DNA from: an uncultured Bacteroidales bacterium
GTDB taxonomy: Bacteria > Bacteroidota > Bacteroidia > Bacteroidales > UBA932
DNA: 64,000 nt
Assembly: GCA_900316525.1 (NCBI GenBank)
Contig: ONDF01000004.1
Span: 53,892-117,891, forward strand
Direction of reading: 5' to 3'
Both the position numbers and the translations under genes were made by a program. Below the pieces are notes generated by a model, which was not told the origin of the DNA, made no database searches, and saw only the letters and a program-made list of their open reading frames with translations. Each line of letters starts with the position of its first letter. The first letter of the stretch is position 1. Positions 40,300 to 49,477 of this stretch are shown here, piece by piece.

Positions 40300-41970
40300 T
40301 CAAAACGCCAGCAGCGCGCGGGCGTTCGCGACGGCGGCCTCGGTGATGACGGATCCGCTGAGAAGGCGGGCGATTTCCCGGATTCTTTCCTCCCGCGTGA
40401 GGAGGCGGATGTCCGTGACATCGTTTTCCTTGGTCACGAGGTAATGCGCGTCGCCCTTGGCGGCGACCTGCGGGAGGTGGGTGATCGCGAACACCTGCAT
40501 GTCTTCGCCCATCCGGCAGATCATCTGGCCCATCCGGTCCGCGGCGCTGCCGGACACGCCGGCGTCGATCTCGTCGAAGATGAGGGCGGGCATGGCCGTG
40601 AAATGGGCCATCATCGCCTTCAGGCTGAGCATGATGCGGGACAGTTCACCGCCGGAAGCCACTTTCGAGAGGTCCTGCGGCGCCTTTCCCGTCGACGAGA
40701 ACAGGAAGCGGACGGCATCCCGGCCGGAAGGCCCTTCCGGAGCCGCGCCCAGTTCCACCCGGAAGACGGCATGGTCCAGTTCCAGGAAGGCGAGCGAGGC
40801 CAGGATCGCGTTCGCAAAGCCCTCGGACGCCTTCTCCCGGGCGTCGTGCAGGACGTCGGCCGCCGCGGCATAGGCCTTCTCCGCCTGGGCGAGGCGCTTT
40901 TCCAGGTCCACGCGCCTTTCTTCCAGGGCCGTGGAGTCGAACAGGGCCTCCGAGAGGCGGTCCCTTTCGGCAATCAGCTCGCCGACCGACTGCACGCCGT
41001 GCTTTTTCATCAGGTCGTACAGGAGGGACATGCGTTCTTCCACCTGCTCCAGGCGATCGGGAGAAACGTCGATGCGCGCGTTCGCGGTTTCCAGCTCCTC
41101 CGCGATGTCCTCAAGCTCCAGCCGGGCCGATTCCAGCCGCTGCACGAGCGGCTCCAGGGCGGGAATGAACCGGGCGGCGCGGGCCGCCTGCTTCTCCGCC
41201 TCCTTCAGCTGCGCCGTCAGGGGAGCGCGGTCGTCGGCCGGCGCGAGGATGTCCTCGCAATTGTTCAGGTATTCCTTCAGCTCTTCCGCGTGGGCGAGCT
41301 GCTTCTGCTCGGTCTCCAGCTCTTCCAGCTCGCCATCCCGGAGCTTCGCGGCGTCCAGCTTCGCGAACAGGGCCTCGTTGTAGTCCTTTTCCGCGGCGAT
41401 CCGCCGCAGCCGGTCCGTCACCTCGGCCAGTTCTTTCCGGATGCCCTGGAGGTCGTTCCAGGCCTTCCGGCAGGCGTCGAGATTCCCGGTCGAGCCGGGA
41501 ATGACGGGAGAGTGGTTGCCGGCGTAGTGGTCCAGCAGGGACATCCGGAAGGCGGGATCGCCCAGCCGGAGGGTCTGGTGCTGGGAATGGATGTCGATGA
41601 GGTGCTCCGAGAGGGCCTGCAGGACGGGCAGGGAGACGGGCTCGTCATTGACGAAGCTCCGGGACCGCCCGGTCCGGTTCAAGGTCCGGCGGATGAGGAG
41701 GGTGTCGCCTTCCTCCAGGTCGTTCTCGGCCATCAGGGCCTGCAAGGTCGCGTTTCCGTCCACGGAGAACTCCGCTTCCACGACACAGGTTTCCCCGTGC
41801 GCCCCTACGAGCGAGGCGTCGGCCTTGCCGCCCAGGGCGAGGCCCAGGGCGCCGAGGAGGATGGACTTGCCCGCTCCGGTCTGTCCGGTTATAATGACGA
41901 GACCCTCCGGAAAATCAATTTCCAGAGAGTCGATCAGTACGTAGTTCCGGACGTGGAGCGAGCGGAGCAT
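40300..41970 (-). CDS. recN: DNA repair ATPase RecN with in-frame repeat insertion
   Basis: A 556-residue SMC-like repair protein. Walker A is GQTGAGKSILLGALGLALG near residue 30, coiled-coil segments occupy about 165-370, and the C-terminal ATPase lobe has LSRIMLSLKAM and LIFDEIDAGVSG. RecN acts at double-strand breaks. Residues about 155-165 (PVIPGSTGNL) are encoded by a GTCATT...AATCT palindrome identical over 27 bases to the one in wecB and keep frame. The ATG overlaps the omega-subunit stop. Confidence 0.92.
   Translation of the reverse strand: MLRSLHVRNYVLIDSLEIDFPEGLVIITGQTGAGKSILLGALGLALGGKADASLVGAHGETCVVEAEFSVDGNATLQALMAENDLEEGDTLLIRRTLNRTGRSRSFVNDEPVSLPVLQALSEHLIDIHSQHQTLRLGDPAFRMSLLDHYAGNHSPVIPGSTGNLDACRKAWNDLQGIRKELAEVTDRLRRIAAEKDYNEALFAKLDAAKLRDGELEELETEQKQLAHAEELKEYLNNCEDILAPADDRAPLTAQLKEAEKQAARAARFIPALEPLVQRLESARLELEDIAEELETANARIDVSPDRLEQVEERMSLLYDLMKKHGVQSVGELIAERDRLSEALFDSTALEERRVDLEKRLAQAEKAYAAAADVLHDAREKASEGFANAILASLAFLELDHAVFRVELGAAPEGPSGRDAVRFLFSSTGKAPQDLSKVASGGELSRIMLSLKAMMAHFTAMPALIFDEIDAGVSGSAADRMGQMICRMGEDMQVFAITHLPQVAAKGDAHYLVTKENDVTDIRLLTREERIREIARLLSGSVITEAAVANARALLAF
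41480..41506 (-). repeat. GTCATT...AATCT palindrome inside recN
   Basis: The 27 bases equal 19024-19050 of wecB in sense orientation; arms ATTCCCGG/CCGGGAAT. Both copies are read in the same frame, giving VIPGSTGNL. Confidence 0.88.
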
Positions 41971-42320
41971 TACTCCTCGCCGTTGATGTCGATCGGGTTC
42001 GCGCTCTGTGCCCGGCGGTAGTAGAGTTCACCGTTCTCGAACTCGGAGATGGCCACGAGGTCCGGCTTGGGCTGACGCTCGTAGTACTTGGAGATCTCGA
42101 TCTGCTCCTTGTTCTCGAACACTTCCTCCATCGTGTCGCGGTCGTTGCGGAAGTCTTCCAGTTTCTTGGTGAGTTCCTTCTTCTCGGCGGCGGCGATCTG
42201 GTTCGCACGCTTGTACAGGATCACGACGGATTCGTAGATATTGCCGGTCGGGGCGGCCAGGGTGCGGATGTCGCGCGTGATGGTGTTGCCCGGTACTTTC
42301 TTCTTGCTGTTGGCGTCCAT
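41970..42320 (-). CDS. RNA polymerase omega subunit (Rpb6 family)
   Basis: A 116-residue protein with TGNIYESVVILYKRANQIAAA near residue 26-46, the conserved Rpb6/omega block. The Bacteroidota form is longer than E. coli omega and carries a C-terminal acidic tail. It helps assemble beta-prime into RNA polymerase. It lies between bamD and recN on the same strand, and its stop overlaps the recN ATG. Confidence 0.8.
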   Translation of the reverse strand: MDANSKKKVPGNTITRDIRTLAAPTGNIYESVVILYKRANQIAAAEKKELTKKLEDFRNDRDTMEEVFENKEQIEISKYYERQPKPDLVAISEFENGELYYRRAQSANPIDINGEE

Positions 42321-42382
42321 TTCTTCTTCTGATTTTTAAGTTTCCAATTATTATTACTGCACTTTCGCCGACAGGGTTTCAA

Positions 42383-43261
42383 TTATTTTTTATCCATCGC
42401 CTTGCGCTCGCGCTCGAAGTCCTTGGCCTTGAGCTCCAGCTCCTCGTCGACGCCGTCGTAGCGGCCCAGGGCGCGCTGGGCGCGACGGTACATCGCATCC
42501 AGCTCGCGGCGGTACTTGGATTCCGGATTCTCGCCGATGAAATTGAGGTAGTCGTCCACGAAGACGAGGTAGCGCTCCTTCTGCTTGGCCGGGACGCTCA
42601 ACCGGGCGTAGTGGTAGGAGGCCATGGCGGTGTAGTACAGGATGTCCTCGCGGTAGGCGTTGTCGGCATTGTCCTTCAACACGTTGCGGAGGGCGACGCG
42701 GGCGGCGAGATAGTCCTCCATCTTGTAGTAGAGGCGGGCGTTCTCGAACGCCTTGCGGTCCAGCCGGTCGCGCAGGTCGTTGATCATCTTTACGCAGGCT
42801 TCCACGTGCGGGCCGTCGGTGGGGTACTCGGTCAGGTACTCCGTGATTGTCGCCAGGCAGGTCCGCGTGGGGGTCTGGTCCAGCTCCCAGCGGAGGGTGG
42901 CGCGGTACAGGCAGTCGATGCGCATGAAGCGGGCGTCGCTCGTGAAGGGGCTCTGCGGATACTTCTCGATGAACTTGGTGAAGTTGGATTCCGCGGTGTA
43001 GAAGTCCTTGTAGCGGTAGTTGGACAGGGCCCAGTAGTAACGGACCGTGTCGTCCCGCTCCGTGCCGTCGGTCAGGATGGCCATCGACTCGAAGAGCTGG
43101 CCGGCCTTCAGGTATTTGCCTTCGTTGAACAGGTCCATCGCGGCCTTGTATTTGGCGTCCACGTCGTTGGACGAGAGCAGGGTCTCGAACTGGGACTTGC
43201 AGGCCGCCAGGGCCGCCACGGCCGCGAGGGTGAGGACAATCGTTTTGAGTTTCATGTTCAT
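42383..43261 (-). CDS. bamD: outer membrane assembly lipoprotein BamD
   Basis: A 292-residue lipoprotein with lipobox AALAAC after a short hydrophobic signal. TPR-like repeats follow: YKAAMDLFNEGKYLKAGQLF, then YYWALSNYRYKDFYTAESNF and YPQSPFTSDARFMRIDCLYR. BamD works with BamA (encoded at 50198) in inserting beta-barrel proteins into the outer membrane. It starts between trxB and the omega gene in a minus-strand run with little spacing. Confidence 0.88.
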   Translation of the reverse strand: MNMKLKTIVLTLAAVAALAACKSQFETLLSSNDVDAKYKAAMDLFNEGKYLKAGQLFESMAILTDGTERDDTVRYYWALSNYRYKDFYTAESNFTKFIEKYPQSPFTSDARFMRIDCLYRATLRWELDQTPTRTCLATITEYLTEYPTDGPHVEACVKMINDLRDRLDRKAFENARLYYKMEDYLAARVALRNVLKDNADNAYREDILYYTAMASYHYARLSVPAKQKERYLVFVDDYLNFIGENPESKYRRELDAMYRRAQRALGRYDGVDEELELKAKDFERERKAMDKK

Positions 43262-43272
43262 GACTCGGTGTT

Positions 43273-44196
43273 TCAGATCTCTAGCAGGAACTTCTCCGCG
43301 TCCCGGGCGGCGGCACATCCCGACGCCGCGGCCGTGATGGCCTGGCGGTAGGCGGGATCCTGGACATCGCCGGCCGCGAAGACGCCCTCCACGCAGGTGC
43401 GGGAGGATTTCCCTTCGGTGACGATGTAGCCGGCCGCGTCGGTCTCCACCCAGGGGGCGAACAGCTCCGAGTTGGGATGGTGGCCGATGGCGAGGAAGAA
43501 GCCGTCGATGTCGATATCAAAGACAGTGCCATCCTTGCGGACGAGGCGGGCGCCGGTGACGCCGAATCCGTCCCCGAGGACTTCCTGCGTGTTGCAGTTC
43601 CACAGGATTTCGATGTTCTCCGTCGCGAAGACCTTTTCCTGCATCGCCTTCGAGGCGCGGAGGACGTCGCGGCGGACGATCATATAGACTTTCTTGGCGA
43701 GGGAGGCGAGGTAGACGGCCTCTTCACAGGCCGTGTCGCCGCCGCCCACCACGGCGACGGTGCGCTTCCGGTAGAAGAAGCCGTCGCAGGTGGCGCAGGC
43801 CGACACGCCCGCTCCCTTGTATTTCTCCTCCGAGGGAAGGCCCAGGTAGCGGGCCGTCGCCCCCGTCGCGATGATCAGCGCGTCGGCGGCGATTTCCTTT
43901 TCCCCGTCGATGACGACCTTGAACGGCCGTCCGGAGAGGTCCACGGCCGTGGCGACGCCGCTGCGGACGTCGGCCCCGAAACTCCGGGCCTGCTCGCGCA
44001 TCCGGTCCATCAGGTTGTTGGCGTCCACGCCGCCCGGAAAGCCCGGGAAGTTCTCCACAAGGGTGGTGGTCGTGAGCTGGCCGCCGGGCTGGATGCCCTC
44101 GTACAGGACGGGGGACAGGTTGGCGCGGGACGCGTAGATGGCGGCGGTGAATCCGGCGGGGCCTCCGCCGAGGATGAGGCAACGGACACTTTCCAT
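43273..44196 (-). CDS. trxB: thioredoxin reductase
   Basis: A 307-residue FAD/NADPH disulfide reductase. The FAD site is LILGGGPAGFTAAIYASRAN, the redox-active pair is CATC near residue 135, the NADPH site is VAVVGGGDTACEEAVYLA and the second FAD motif is GVFAAGDVQD. It reduces thioredoxin. Start ATG 44196 matches family length; the open frame further upstream overlaps the next gene. It starts two bases after the upstream LysM protein gene ends. Confidence 0.93.
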   Translation of the reverse strand: MESVRCLILGGGPAGFTAAIYASRANLSPVLYEGIQPGGQLTTTTLVENFPGFPGGVDANNLMDRMREQARSFGADVRSGVATAVDLSGRPFKVVIDGEKEIAADALIIATGATARYLGLPSEEKYKGAGVSACATCDGFFYRKRTVAVVGGGDTACEEAVYLASLAKKVYMIVRRDVLRASKAMQEKVFATENIEILWNCNTQEVLGDGFGVTGARLVRKDGTVFDIDIDGFFLAIGHHPNSELFAPWVETDAAGYIVTEGKSSRTCVEGVFAAGDVQDPAYRQAITAAASGCAAARDAEKFLLEI

Positions 44197-44198
44197 GG

Positions 44199-46058
44199 CT
44201 ATCGGACGAGTTCGGTTGAATAATCGGTATTGTAGACGATCCGGCGGATGGCGGTATTCCGGTAGGACCCGTTGCGCGCGGGCACGAAAAGGAAATCCGT
44301 ATGGATGCCGGATCCGGTCACCTGGCGGAGCGCATGGGTCCACCGCGATCCGTATTTGGCGACCAGGTTGGCGAAATAGCGGGTGAGGTCGTATCCCTGG
44401 AAGGCGAACTGGCTGGGCTCGGTCCGGTACAGGGCGCGGTAGCTGCGGACGAACGCCTTCACGTGGCTCAGCTCATAGTCGGCGAAATACGGCGAGCAGA
44501 TGTGCAGGAAGCACTGGTGGTAGAGGCTGCTGTCGATCGTGTCGAAAGTGCGCACGCGGGAAGGCGCGTAAAGGACGATCTTGTAGCCCCGTCCGAGCAG
44601 GATGCCGAGGTTGCGGACGAGGTCGCTCACGAACGCCTCTTTCTCGGAAGCGACGATGATGCGGTTCACGCCGCCCTTGGTCAGCCGGGACGTGAGCGCG
44701 GCGGGGAGGGAACGTCCCTCGCCCTGGGTCCAGCTGACGCCCTCGAAGGACGTTCCTGCGGACAAGAGCGCCTCACGGACGCCGACGGCGGCCGCCGTGC
44801 TGCCGTTAGTGGACTTTTCCGTCACCAGGATGATCTGGTCGCCCCGGACGCTGTCCTCGGCCGCCCAGGCCGCCAGGTCGGCGTACTGGCTGTCGGCGGA
44901 GGAAGGCGCCTGGATGAACCCTTCGTACGTGTCGGCCAGGTCGCCGGCCCGCTGGTCCAGCGGGGAGACGACCGGAACCCGTCCGCCCGTCACGCCGAGG
45001 ATCGTCGTCAGGTCGCTCGTGGTGATGGGGCCCAGGACGAAGTCGTTCTTGCCCAGGTCATAGGACGAGGGGATGCCGGCCTGGAGGTCGAAGACGTTCA
45101 AGGTGGTCTTCACGCCTTCCTTCTCGAGGTCGCGCAGGGCCATCAGGACGCCGGAGTAGAAGTCCATGTTGGTCTCGCTGGCTTTTCCGGCGGCGTTGAA
45201 GGGGAGGATCAGGGCGAATTCGGCCTTGCCGTTCCCGGTCGCGCCGGTCAGCCAGTCCAGGATGCCGTTCTCCGGCTCCGGGACGGCGGCCTCCTCGGGT
45301 TTCGTCACCACGGGGGCGGGCTGCTCCACGACGGGGTTCTCGGCCTGGGCCGGGACTTCGGCCCGGACGGGCTCGGCCTGCGCCGGCTTCTGTCCGGCGG
45401 GCTCCGTCACGGCGGGCAGGAGGCTCTTCAGGCTCTCCTTGGCCTTGTCGGTGTAGGGGATGCGGAGGGTCTGCCGCTTGGAGATCCGGCTGGATTTGAG
45501 TCCGTTCGCGGCCATGATCTCCTCCGCGGTCACGCCATAGTTCTTGGCGACCGCATAGATGTCCTCGAACCACTTGACCGTATGCTGGATGAATCCGTCC
45601 GCGTCGGGGGTCGGCGCGGGCTTGGTGTCCACCACGGAGGGCTTGTTCTCCTTCGGGGCGGGCTGCACTTTGGCCGCGGCGGGTTTCTGTTCCTGGACGA
45701 CGGCCGGTTTTTGCTCCTTGACCGCCGGCTTCTCCTGTTCAGCCGGCTTCGGCGCCGCATTCTGCTCGGATACGGTCGGGATATAGATGACCGTACCGGC
45801 CTTGAGCCCTTCCTGGGCCAGCATCGGGTTTGCGGCGTAGAGGTCCGCTTCGGTGACCTCGTAGGCCTTGGTGATCCCGTAGATGGTCTGACGTTCGAGA
45901 ACGATATGGACGTAGTAGGTCTTCCCGTTCATGTTCACCTGCGACCGGGAGACGGTGACAGGGACCGGCGGGTAGTCCTGCGCGAAGGCGTCCCGGGCCG
46001 GGACGGCCAGGAGCAGGAACAGGAGGACCGGAAGGCGGTGTTTCATCTTGTTCATCAT
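44199..46058 (-). CDS. LysM and periplasmic-binding-fold protein
   Basis: A 619-residue secreted protein with a signal peptide ending DAFAQ. Two LysM-like regions follow: YYVHIVLERQTIYGITKAYE near residue 48 and HTVKWFEDIYAVAKNYGVTA near 160, joined by a Pro/Lys/Glu-rich linker. From about 275 it resembles an ABC-type substrate-binding fold (EFALILPFNAAGKASETNMD). Such proteins may anchor to peptidoglycan and sense ligands; the role is unknown. It is tightly flanked by a glycosyltransferase and trxB. Confidence 0.75.
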   Translation of the reverse strand: MMNKMKHRLPVLLFLLLAVPARDAFAQDYPPVPVTVSRSQVNMNGKTYYVHIVLERQTIYGITKAYEVTEADLYAANPMLAQEGLKAGTVIYIPTVSEQNAAPKPAEQEKPAVKEQKPAVVQEQKPAAAKVQPAPKENKPSVVDTKPAPTPDADGFIQHTVKWFEDIYAVAKNYGVTAEEIMAANGLKSSRISKRQTLRIPYTDKAKESLKSLLPAVTEPAGQKPAQAEPVRAEVPAQAENPVVEQPAPVVTKPEEAAVPEPENGILDWLTGATGNGKAEFALILPFNAAGKASETNMDFYSGVLMALRDLEKEGVKTTLNVFDLQAGIPSSYDLGKNDFVLGPITTSDLTTILGVTGGRVPVVSPLDQRAGDLADTYEGFIQAPSSADSQYADLAAWAAEDSVRGDQIILVTEKSTNGSTAAAVGVREALLSAGTSFEGVSWTQGEGRSLPAALTSRLTKGGVNRIIVASEKEAFVSDLVRNLGILLGRGYKIVLYAPSRVRTFDTIDSSLYHQCFLHICSPYFADYELSHVKAFVRSYRALYRTEPSQFAFQGYDLTRYFANLVAKYGSRWTHALRQVTGSGIHTDFLFVPARNGSYRNTAIRRIVYNTDYSTELVR

Positions 46059-47180
46059 TTACAGTTGTTCCGCGAAGCCGGTGAGGCCCTCGCAGAAGCG
46101 GTCCCAGCTGAGACGCTCCTTCTCGAGGCGGATCGCCCGGACGCAGTCCGTCCGGACGGAAGGGTCGGAAAAATAGCGGAGGATTTCGCCGCGGACGGCG
46201 TCCGGCTCCGCCGCAGGGGCGACAATTCCCGTGCCACGGTCGCCGATGGTGCCCTTGAGGCCGCCCACGTCGGTGACGATCATCGGCACTTCGAAGTGGT
46301 ACGAGATGGAGGAAATGCCGCTCTGGGTGGCGCTCCGGTAGGGGAGGACGGTCACGTCGGCCGCGGAGAAGAAGGTCTTGACCTCGGAATCCCGGATGTA
46401 GTCCGGGAACACGTGCACCCGGTCTTTCCCGGGAAGGGTGTCGATGATCGCCCGGTACTTGTCAAAGGAACCGTACGGCTCGCCGGCGACCACGAGCTGG
46501 TAGTCTTCCGGCAGGTCCCGGAAGGCCTCCAGGAGGATGTCCAGTCCCTTGTAGTCCCGGATCAGGCCGAAGAACAGGAGCGTCTTCCGCGCCGGGTCGA
46601 TGCCGAGCGCCTGCGCGGCCGCCTCCCGCGGGAGCTTTTCCCCGAAGTGGGAATAGAGCGGGTGGGGGAGCAGGACGTACCTGGCGTCGGGCTTCAAGGT
46701 GATGAGGTCGTCCGTCACGCTCTGTGACATGGTCACAAAGCCGTCACAGGCATTGAGGAACCACTTGGTCAGCGGCTTGTCGAACCAGTGCGGCTCGTGG
46801 GGGATGACGTTGTCCAGCACGGGCACCACCTTGCAGCGGGCGCCGGCGTGCCGGGCCACCCAGCCCAGCGAAGGGGCGAACCACGACATCCAGTACTTCA
46901 TCACGAGGAGGTCCGGACCCCAGGCGCGGACGGCTCGGGCGGTCTTTCCCCAGGTGAAAGGGTTCACCGTGTCCAGCAGGGCTTCCGCCTCGACGGGTAC
47001 GGCTTCGTCGTCGGGGGTCACATACTGCGTCTTTCCGGGAAAGAGGATCTCAGGATACTGCCTTTTGAACGAATAGGCCCTGACATCGTGCAACTTTCCC
47101 AGTCCCGCGAGCAAACTCGCGTTGAACTGGGAAATGCCTCCCCGGAGGGGATAGAAACTGGACAGTATGGCGACCTTCAT
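46059..47180 (-). CDS. GT4 family glycosyltransferase
   Basis: A 373-residue GT-B enzyme. It begins MKVAILSSFYPLRGGISQFN, has a mid-domain KTLLFFGLIRDYKGLDILLE and the donor-site region ADVTVLPYRSATQSGISSISYHFEVP. It is away from the capsule locus and embedded among envelope genes, so it may act on a conserved surface glycan or lipid. The stop is one base before the next gene's ATG. Donor and acceptor are unknown. Confidence 0.82.
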   Translation of the reverse strand: MKVAILSSFYPLRGGISQFNASLLAGLGKLHDVRAYSFKRQYPEILFPGKTQYVTPDDEAVPVEAEALLDTVNPFTWGKTARAVRAWGPDLLVMKYWMSWFAPSLGWVARHAGARCKVVPVLDNVIPHEPHWFDKPLTKWFLNACDGFVTMSQSVTDDLITLKPDARYVLLPHPLYSHFGEKLPREAAAQALGIDPARKTLLFFGLIRDYKGLDILLEAFRDLPEDYQLVVAGEPYGSFDKYRAIIDTLPGKDRVHVFPDYIRDSEVKTFFSAADVTVLPYRSATQSGISSISYHFEVPMIVTDVGGLKGTIGDRGTGIVAPAAEPDAVRGEILRYFSDPSVRTDCVRAIRLEKERLSWDRFCEGLTGFAEQL

Positions 47181-47192
47181 CGGGGCCGGAAC

Positions 47193-47801
47193 TTACTTCG
47201 TTTCGGCGGCCTTGGTCTTGACGTACTCGGCGTTCAGGCCGGCGAGGATCTCGTCGGTGATGTCGAGGGCGGCGCTGCCGGTCACCACGGGAGCCGGGAG
47301 GATGTCGCCGGAGGTGGTGAGGATGAGGGCGTACTGCTTCTCGACGTTGTAAGCCTGCACGAACTCCGCGATGGCGTTCATGATCTGGTTCAGCATCACC
47401 TGCTGCTCCTCCTGCATCTCCTGCTGCTTGCGGACCACGTACTGCTGATAATCGTTCTGCTGCTGCTGGAGCTTCTGGTACTGGGCGTTGGCCACGGACG
47501 TGGTGAGCAGGCCCTTGTCCATCTTGTTCTGGAAGTCGTTGGCGTCTTTCTGGAGCTTGTTGCCGCGACGGTCGATCTCGGACTGGATGCCGCTGACCTT
47601 GGTCTCCACGACGGAACGGAGGTCGTTCGCCATGTCATAGCTCTCGACGACCTTGTCGATGTTGAAGAAGACGATGCTGCCGGCGGCGGCGGTGGTGTCG
47701 GCCTGGGTGGCGGTAGCGGCGACGGGGGCTGCGTTGTTGCAGCCGGCGATCAGCAGACCGGCCACGAAGGCGGCGCTGAGAAGGGTGATGATTCTTTTCA
47801 T
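47193..47801 (-). CDS. OmpH/Skp-like lipoprotein
   Basis: A 202-residue protein with signal MKRIITLLSAAFVAGLLIA and lipobox AGC near residue 20. The mature part is an OmpH/Skp-like coiled coil: IVFFNIDKVVESYDMANDLR, then a glutamine-rich helix (about residues 100-145). Skp chaperones bind unfolded outer membrane proteins; a lipid anchor is unusual for the classical soluble Skp. A TATCTTTG box lies 34 bases upstream. A soluble homologue is encoded at 52884. Confidence 0.8.
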   Translation of the reverse strand: MKRIITLLSAAFVAGLLIAGCNNAAPVAATATQADTTAAAGSIVFFNIDKVVESYDMANDLRSVVETKVSGIQSEIDRRGNKLQKDANDFQNKMDKGLLTTSVANAQYQKLQQQQNDYQQYVVRKQQEMQEEQQVMLNQIMNAIAEFVQAYNVEKQYALILTTSGDILPAPVVTGSAALDITDEILAGLNAEYVKTKAAETK

Positions 47802-47835
47802 GTATGTTACAATTAATATTTCCAATACAAGAATG

Positions 47836-47843
47836 CAAAGATA
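47836..47843 (-). promoter_or_regulatory. -7 promoter box for the Skp-like lipoprotein gene
   Basis: Minus strand TATCTTTG, 34 bases before the ATG at 47801 and directly after the pdxJ stop. Confidence 0.65.
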
Positions 47844-47844
47844 A

Positions 47845-48564
47845 CTATTTTTTGCGGATTTCCGCAAGATAGGCCGCAATCGTGCGTTCCAGACCCATGT
47901 AGAGGGCGTCGCAGATGATGGCGTGGCCGATGGACACCTCGTCCGTCCAGGGAATGGTCTTCACGAAGTACGCGAGATTCTCCAGGGACAGGTCGTGCCC
48001 GGCGTTCAGGCCGAGCCCGCAGGCGCGGGCGGCCTTCGCCGTCTCCAGGTAGCGGCAGATGGCGATTTCCGGTCCCATCGGATACTCGGCGGCGTAGTCG
48101 GCCGTGTACAGTTCCACGCGGTCGGCCCCGCAGGCGGCGGCCCCTTCGGCCATCAGGGGATCCGGGTCGATGAAGATGGACGTGCGGATGCCGCGGGACT
48201 TGAATTCCCGGCACACTTCCGTCAGGAAGTCCTTGTGCTTCAGCGTATCCCAGCCGGCGTTGGAGGTGATGGCGTCGTGGGCGTCGGGGACCAGGGTCAC
48301 CTGGTCGGGGACGACCTCGTCCACGAGGTCCACGAAGGAAGGGATCGGATTGCCTTCGATATTGAATTCGGTCGCGACCAGGGGACGGATGATCCGCACG
48401 TCGCTGTAGCGGATGTGGCGCTCGTCGGGGCGCGGATGGACGGTGATGCCCTCCGCCCCGAAACGCTCGCAGTCGAGGGCGGCCTTGGTCACGTCGGGCA
48501 TGTTGCCGCCGCGTGCGTTGCGCAGGGTGGCTACCTTATTGATATTTACGCTCAATCGGGTCAT
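47845..48564 (-). CDS. pdxJ: pyridoxine 5'-phosphate synthase
   Basis: A 239-residue TIM-barrel enzyme making pyridoxine 5'-phosphate from 1-deoxy-D-xylulose 5-phosphate and 3-amino-2-oxopropyl phosphate. Conserved blocks are LSVNINKVATLRNARGG, GAEGITVHPRPDERHI and GLGLNAGHDLSLENL. Start ATG 48564 matches the family; an eight-codon extension to 48588 would overlap the promoter. It is divergent from nadK with two facing TAnnTTTG boxes between them. Confidence 0.94.
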   Translation of the reverse strand: MTRLSVNINKVATLRNARGGNMPDVTKAALDCERFGAEGITVHPRPDERHIRYSDVRIIRPLVATEFNIEGNPIPSFVDLVDEVVPDQVTLVPDAHDAITSNAGWDTLKHKDFLTEVCREFKSRGIRTSIFIDPDPLMAEGAAACGADRVELYTADYAAEYPMGPEIAICRYLETAKAARACGLGLNAGHDLSLENLAYFVKTIPWTDEVSIGHAIICDALYMGLERTIAAYLAEIRKK

Positions 48565-48585
48565 GTTTCGTCGTTTTTTTCGCGA

Positions 48586-48593
48586 CAAAAATA
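48586..48593 (-). promoter_or_regulatory. -7 promoter box for pdxJ
   Basis: Minus strand TATTTTTG, 21 bases before the pdxJ ATG. Confidence 0.55.
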
Positions 48594-48615
48594 GTGATTT
48601 TTATAATTTAAAGTG

Positions 48616-48623
48616 TAATTTTG
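48616..48623 (+). promoter_or_regulatory. -7 promoter box for nadK-uppS
   Basis: TAATTTTG, 22 bases before the nadK ATG. It faces away from the pdxJ box 22 bases to its left. Confidence 0.55.
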
Positions 48624-48645
48624 TCGGTTGATTTGATACTGGCGA

Positions 48646-49470
48646 ATGAAAATAGGCTATTTCATCCTGAACGAGGGACTGCGGGAGGACCCTTCCGTGA
48701 CCGGGCTGCTTTCCGACCTGGAAGCCGCCTCCTGCGAGGTGTATGAGATCCGGAGCAAGAGCGACGTCCTCCCCGAGACGGACCTGGTCCTGTCCATGGG
48801 CGGCGACGGCACGTTCCTGTCCGCGGCCCATCTCGTCTCGGACATCGGCATCCCCATCCTGGGCGTGAACTACGGCCGCATCGGTTTCCTCTGCGAGAAC
48901 CGGCCGGAGGAGGTCCTCAAGGCCCTCATGGAAGGCGATTTCAGCATCGAGTACCGGACGGTCCTGAACGCCACGCTCAAGGGGCCGAACGCCCGCCGCA
49001 ACATCGGGATGCTCCCTTATTCCGTCAATGAAGTGGCCATCCACCGCAAGGGCCCTTCCGTGCTGGGCATCCGCGTCACCGTGAACGGCGAGACGCTGCC
49101 CACCTACTGGGCCGACGGCCTGATCGTCTCCACCTGCTCCGGCTCCACCGCCTATTCCCTCAGCGCCGGCGGTCCTATCTGCATGCCGGACACCAAGGTC
49201 CTCGTCATCACGCCGATCGCCCCGCATAACCTGAACGTGCGTCCCCTGGTGCTTCCCGAAACCACCAAGGTGGACATCGCCTTCGAAAGCCGCGACGGGG
49301 TGGCCACCATGTCCACCGACAACCAGACGACGGAAATCGAGCAGGGTTGGACCATCCATGTCGAGATGGCACAATTTTCGCTCAAGCGTATCCGGCTCGC
49401 CGAGTCCGGGTTCGTCCGGGCGCTTACTTCCAGGCTTTTCTGGGGCGAGGACATGAGAAACAACGGATAA
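48646..49470 (+). CDS. nadK: NAD kinase
   Basis: A 274-residue kinase phosphorylating NAD to NADP with ATP. The catalytic GGDGT is in LSMGGDGTFLSAAH near residue 51-55, with GVNYGRIGFLCEN and the glycine-rich STCSGSTAYSLSAGGP further on. Length is typical. It is followed by uppS after seven bases, suggesting a shared transcript. Confidence 0.94.
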   Translation: MKIGYFILNEGLREDPSVTGLLSDLEAASCEVYEIRSKSDVLPETDLVLSMGGDGTFLSAAHLVSDIGIPILGVNYGRIGFLCENRPEEVLKALMEGDFSIEYRTVLNATLKGPNARRNIGMLPYSVNEVAIHRKGPSVLGIRVTVNGETLPTYWADGLIVSTCSGSTAYSLSAGGPICMPDTKVLVITPIAPHNLNVRPLVLPETTKVDIAFESRDGVATMSTDNQTTEIEQGWTIHVEMAQFSLKRIRLAESGFVRALTSRLFWGEDMRNNG

Positions 49471-49477
49471 CGAACGT

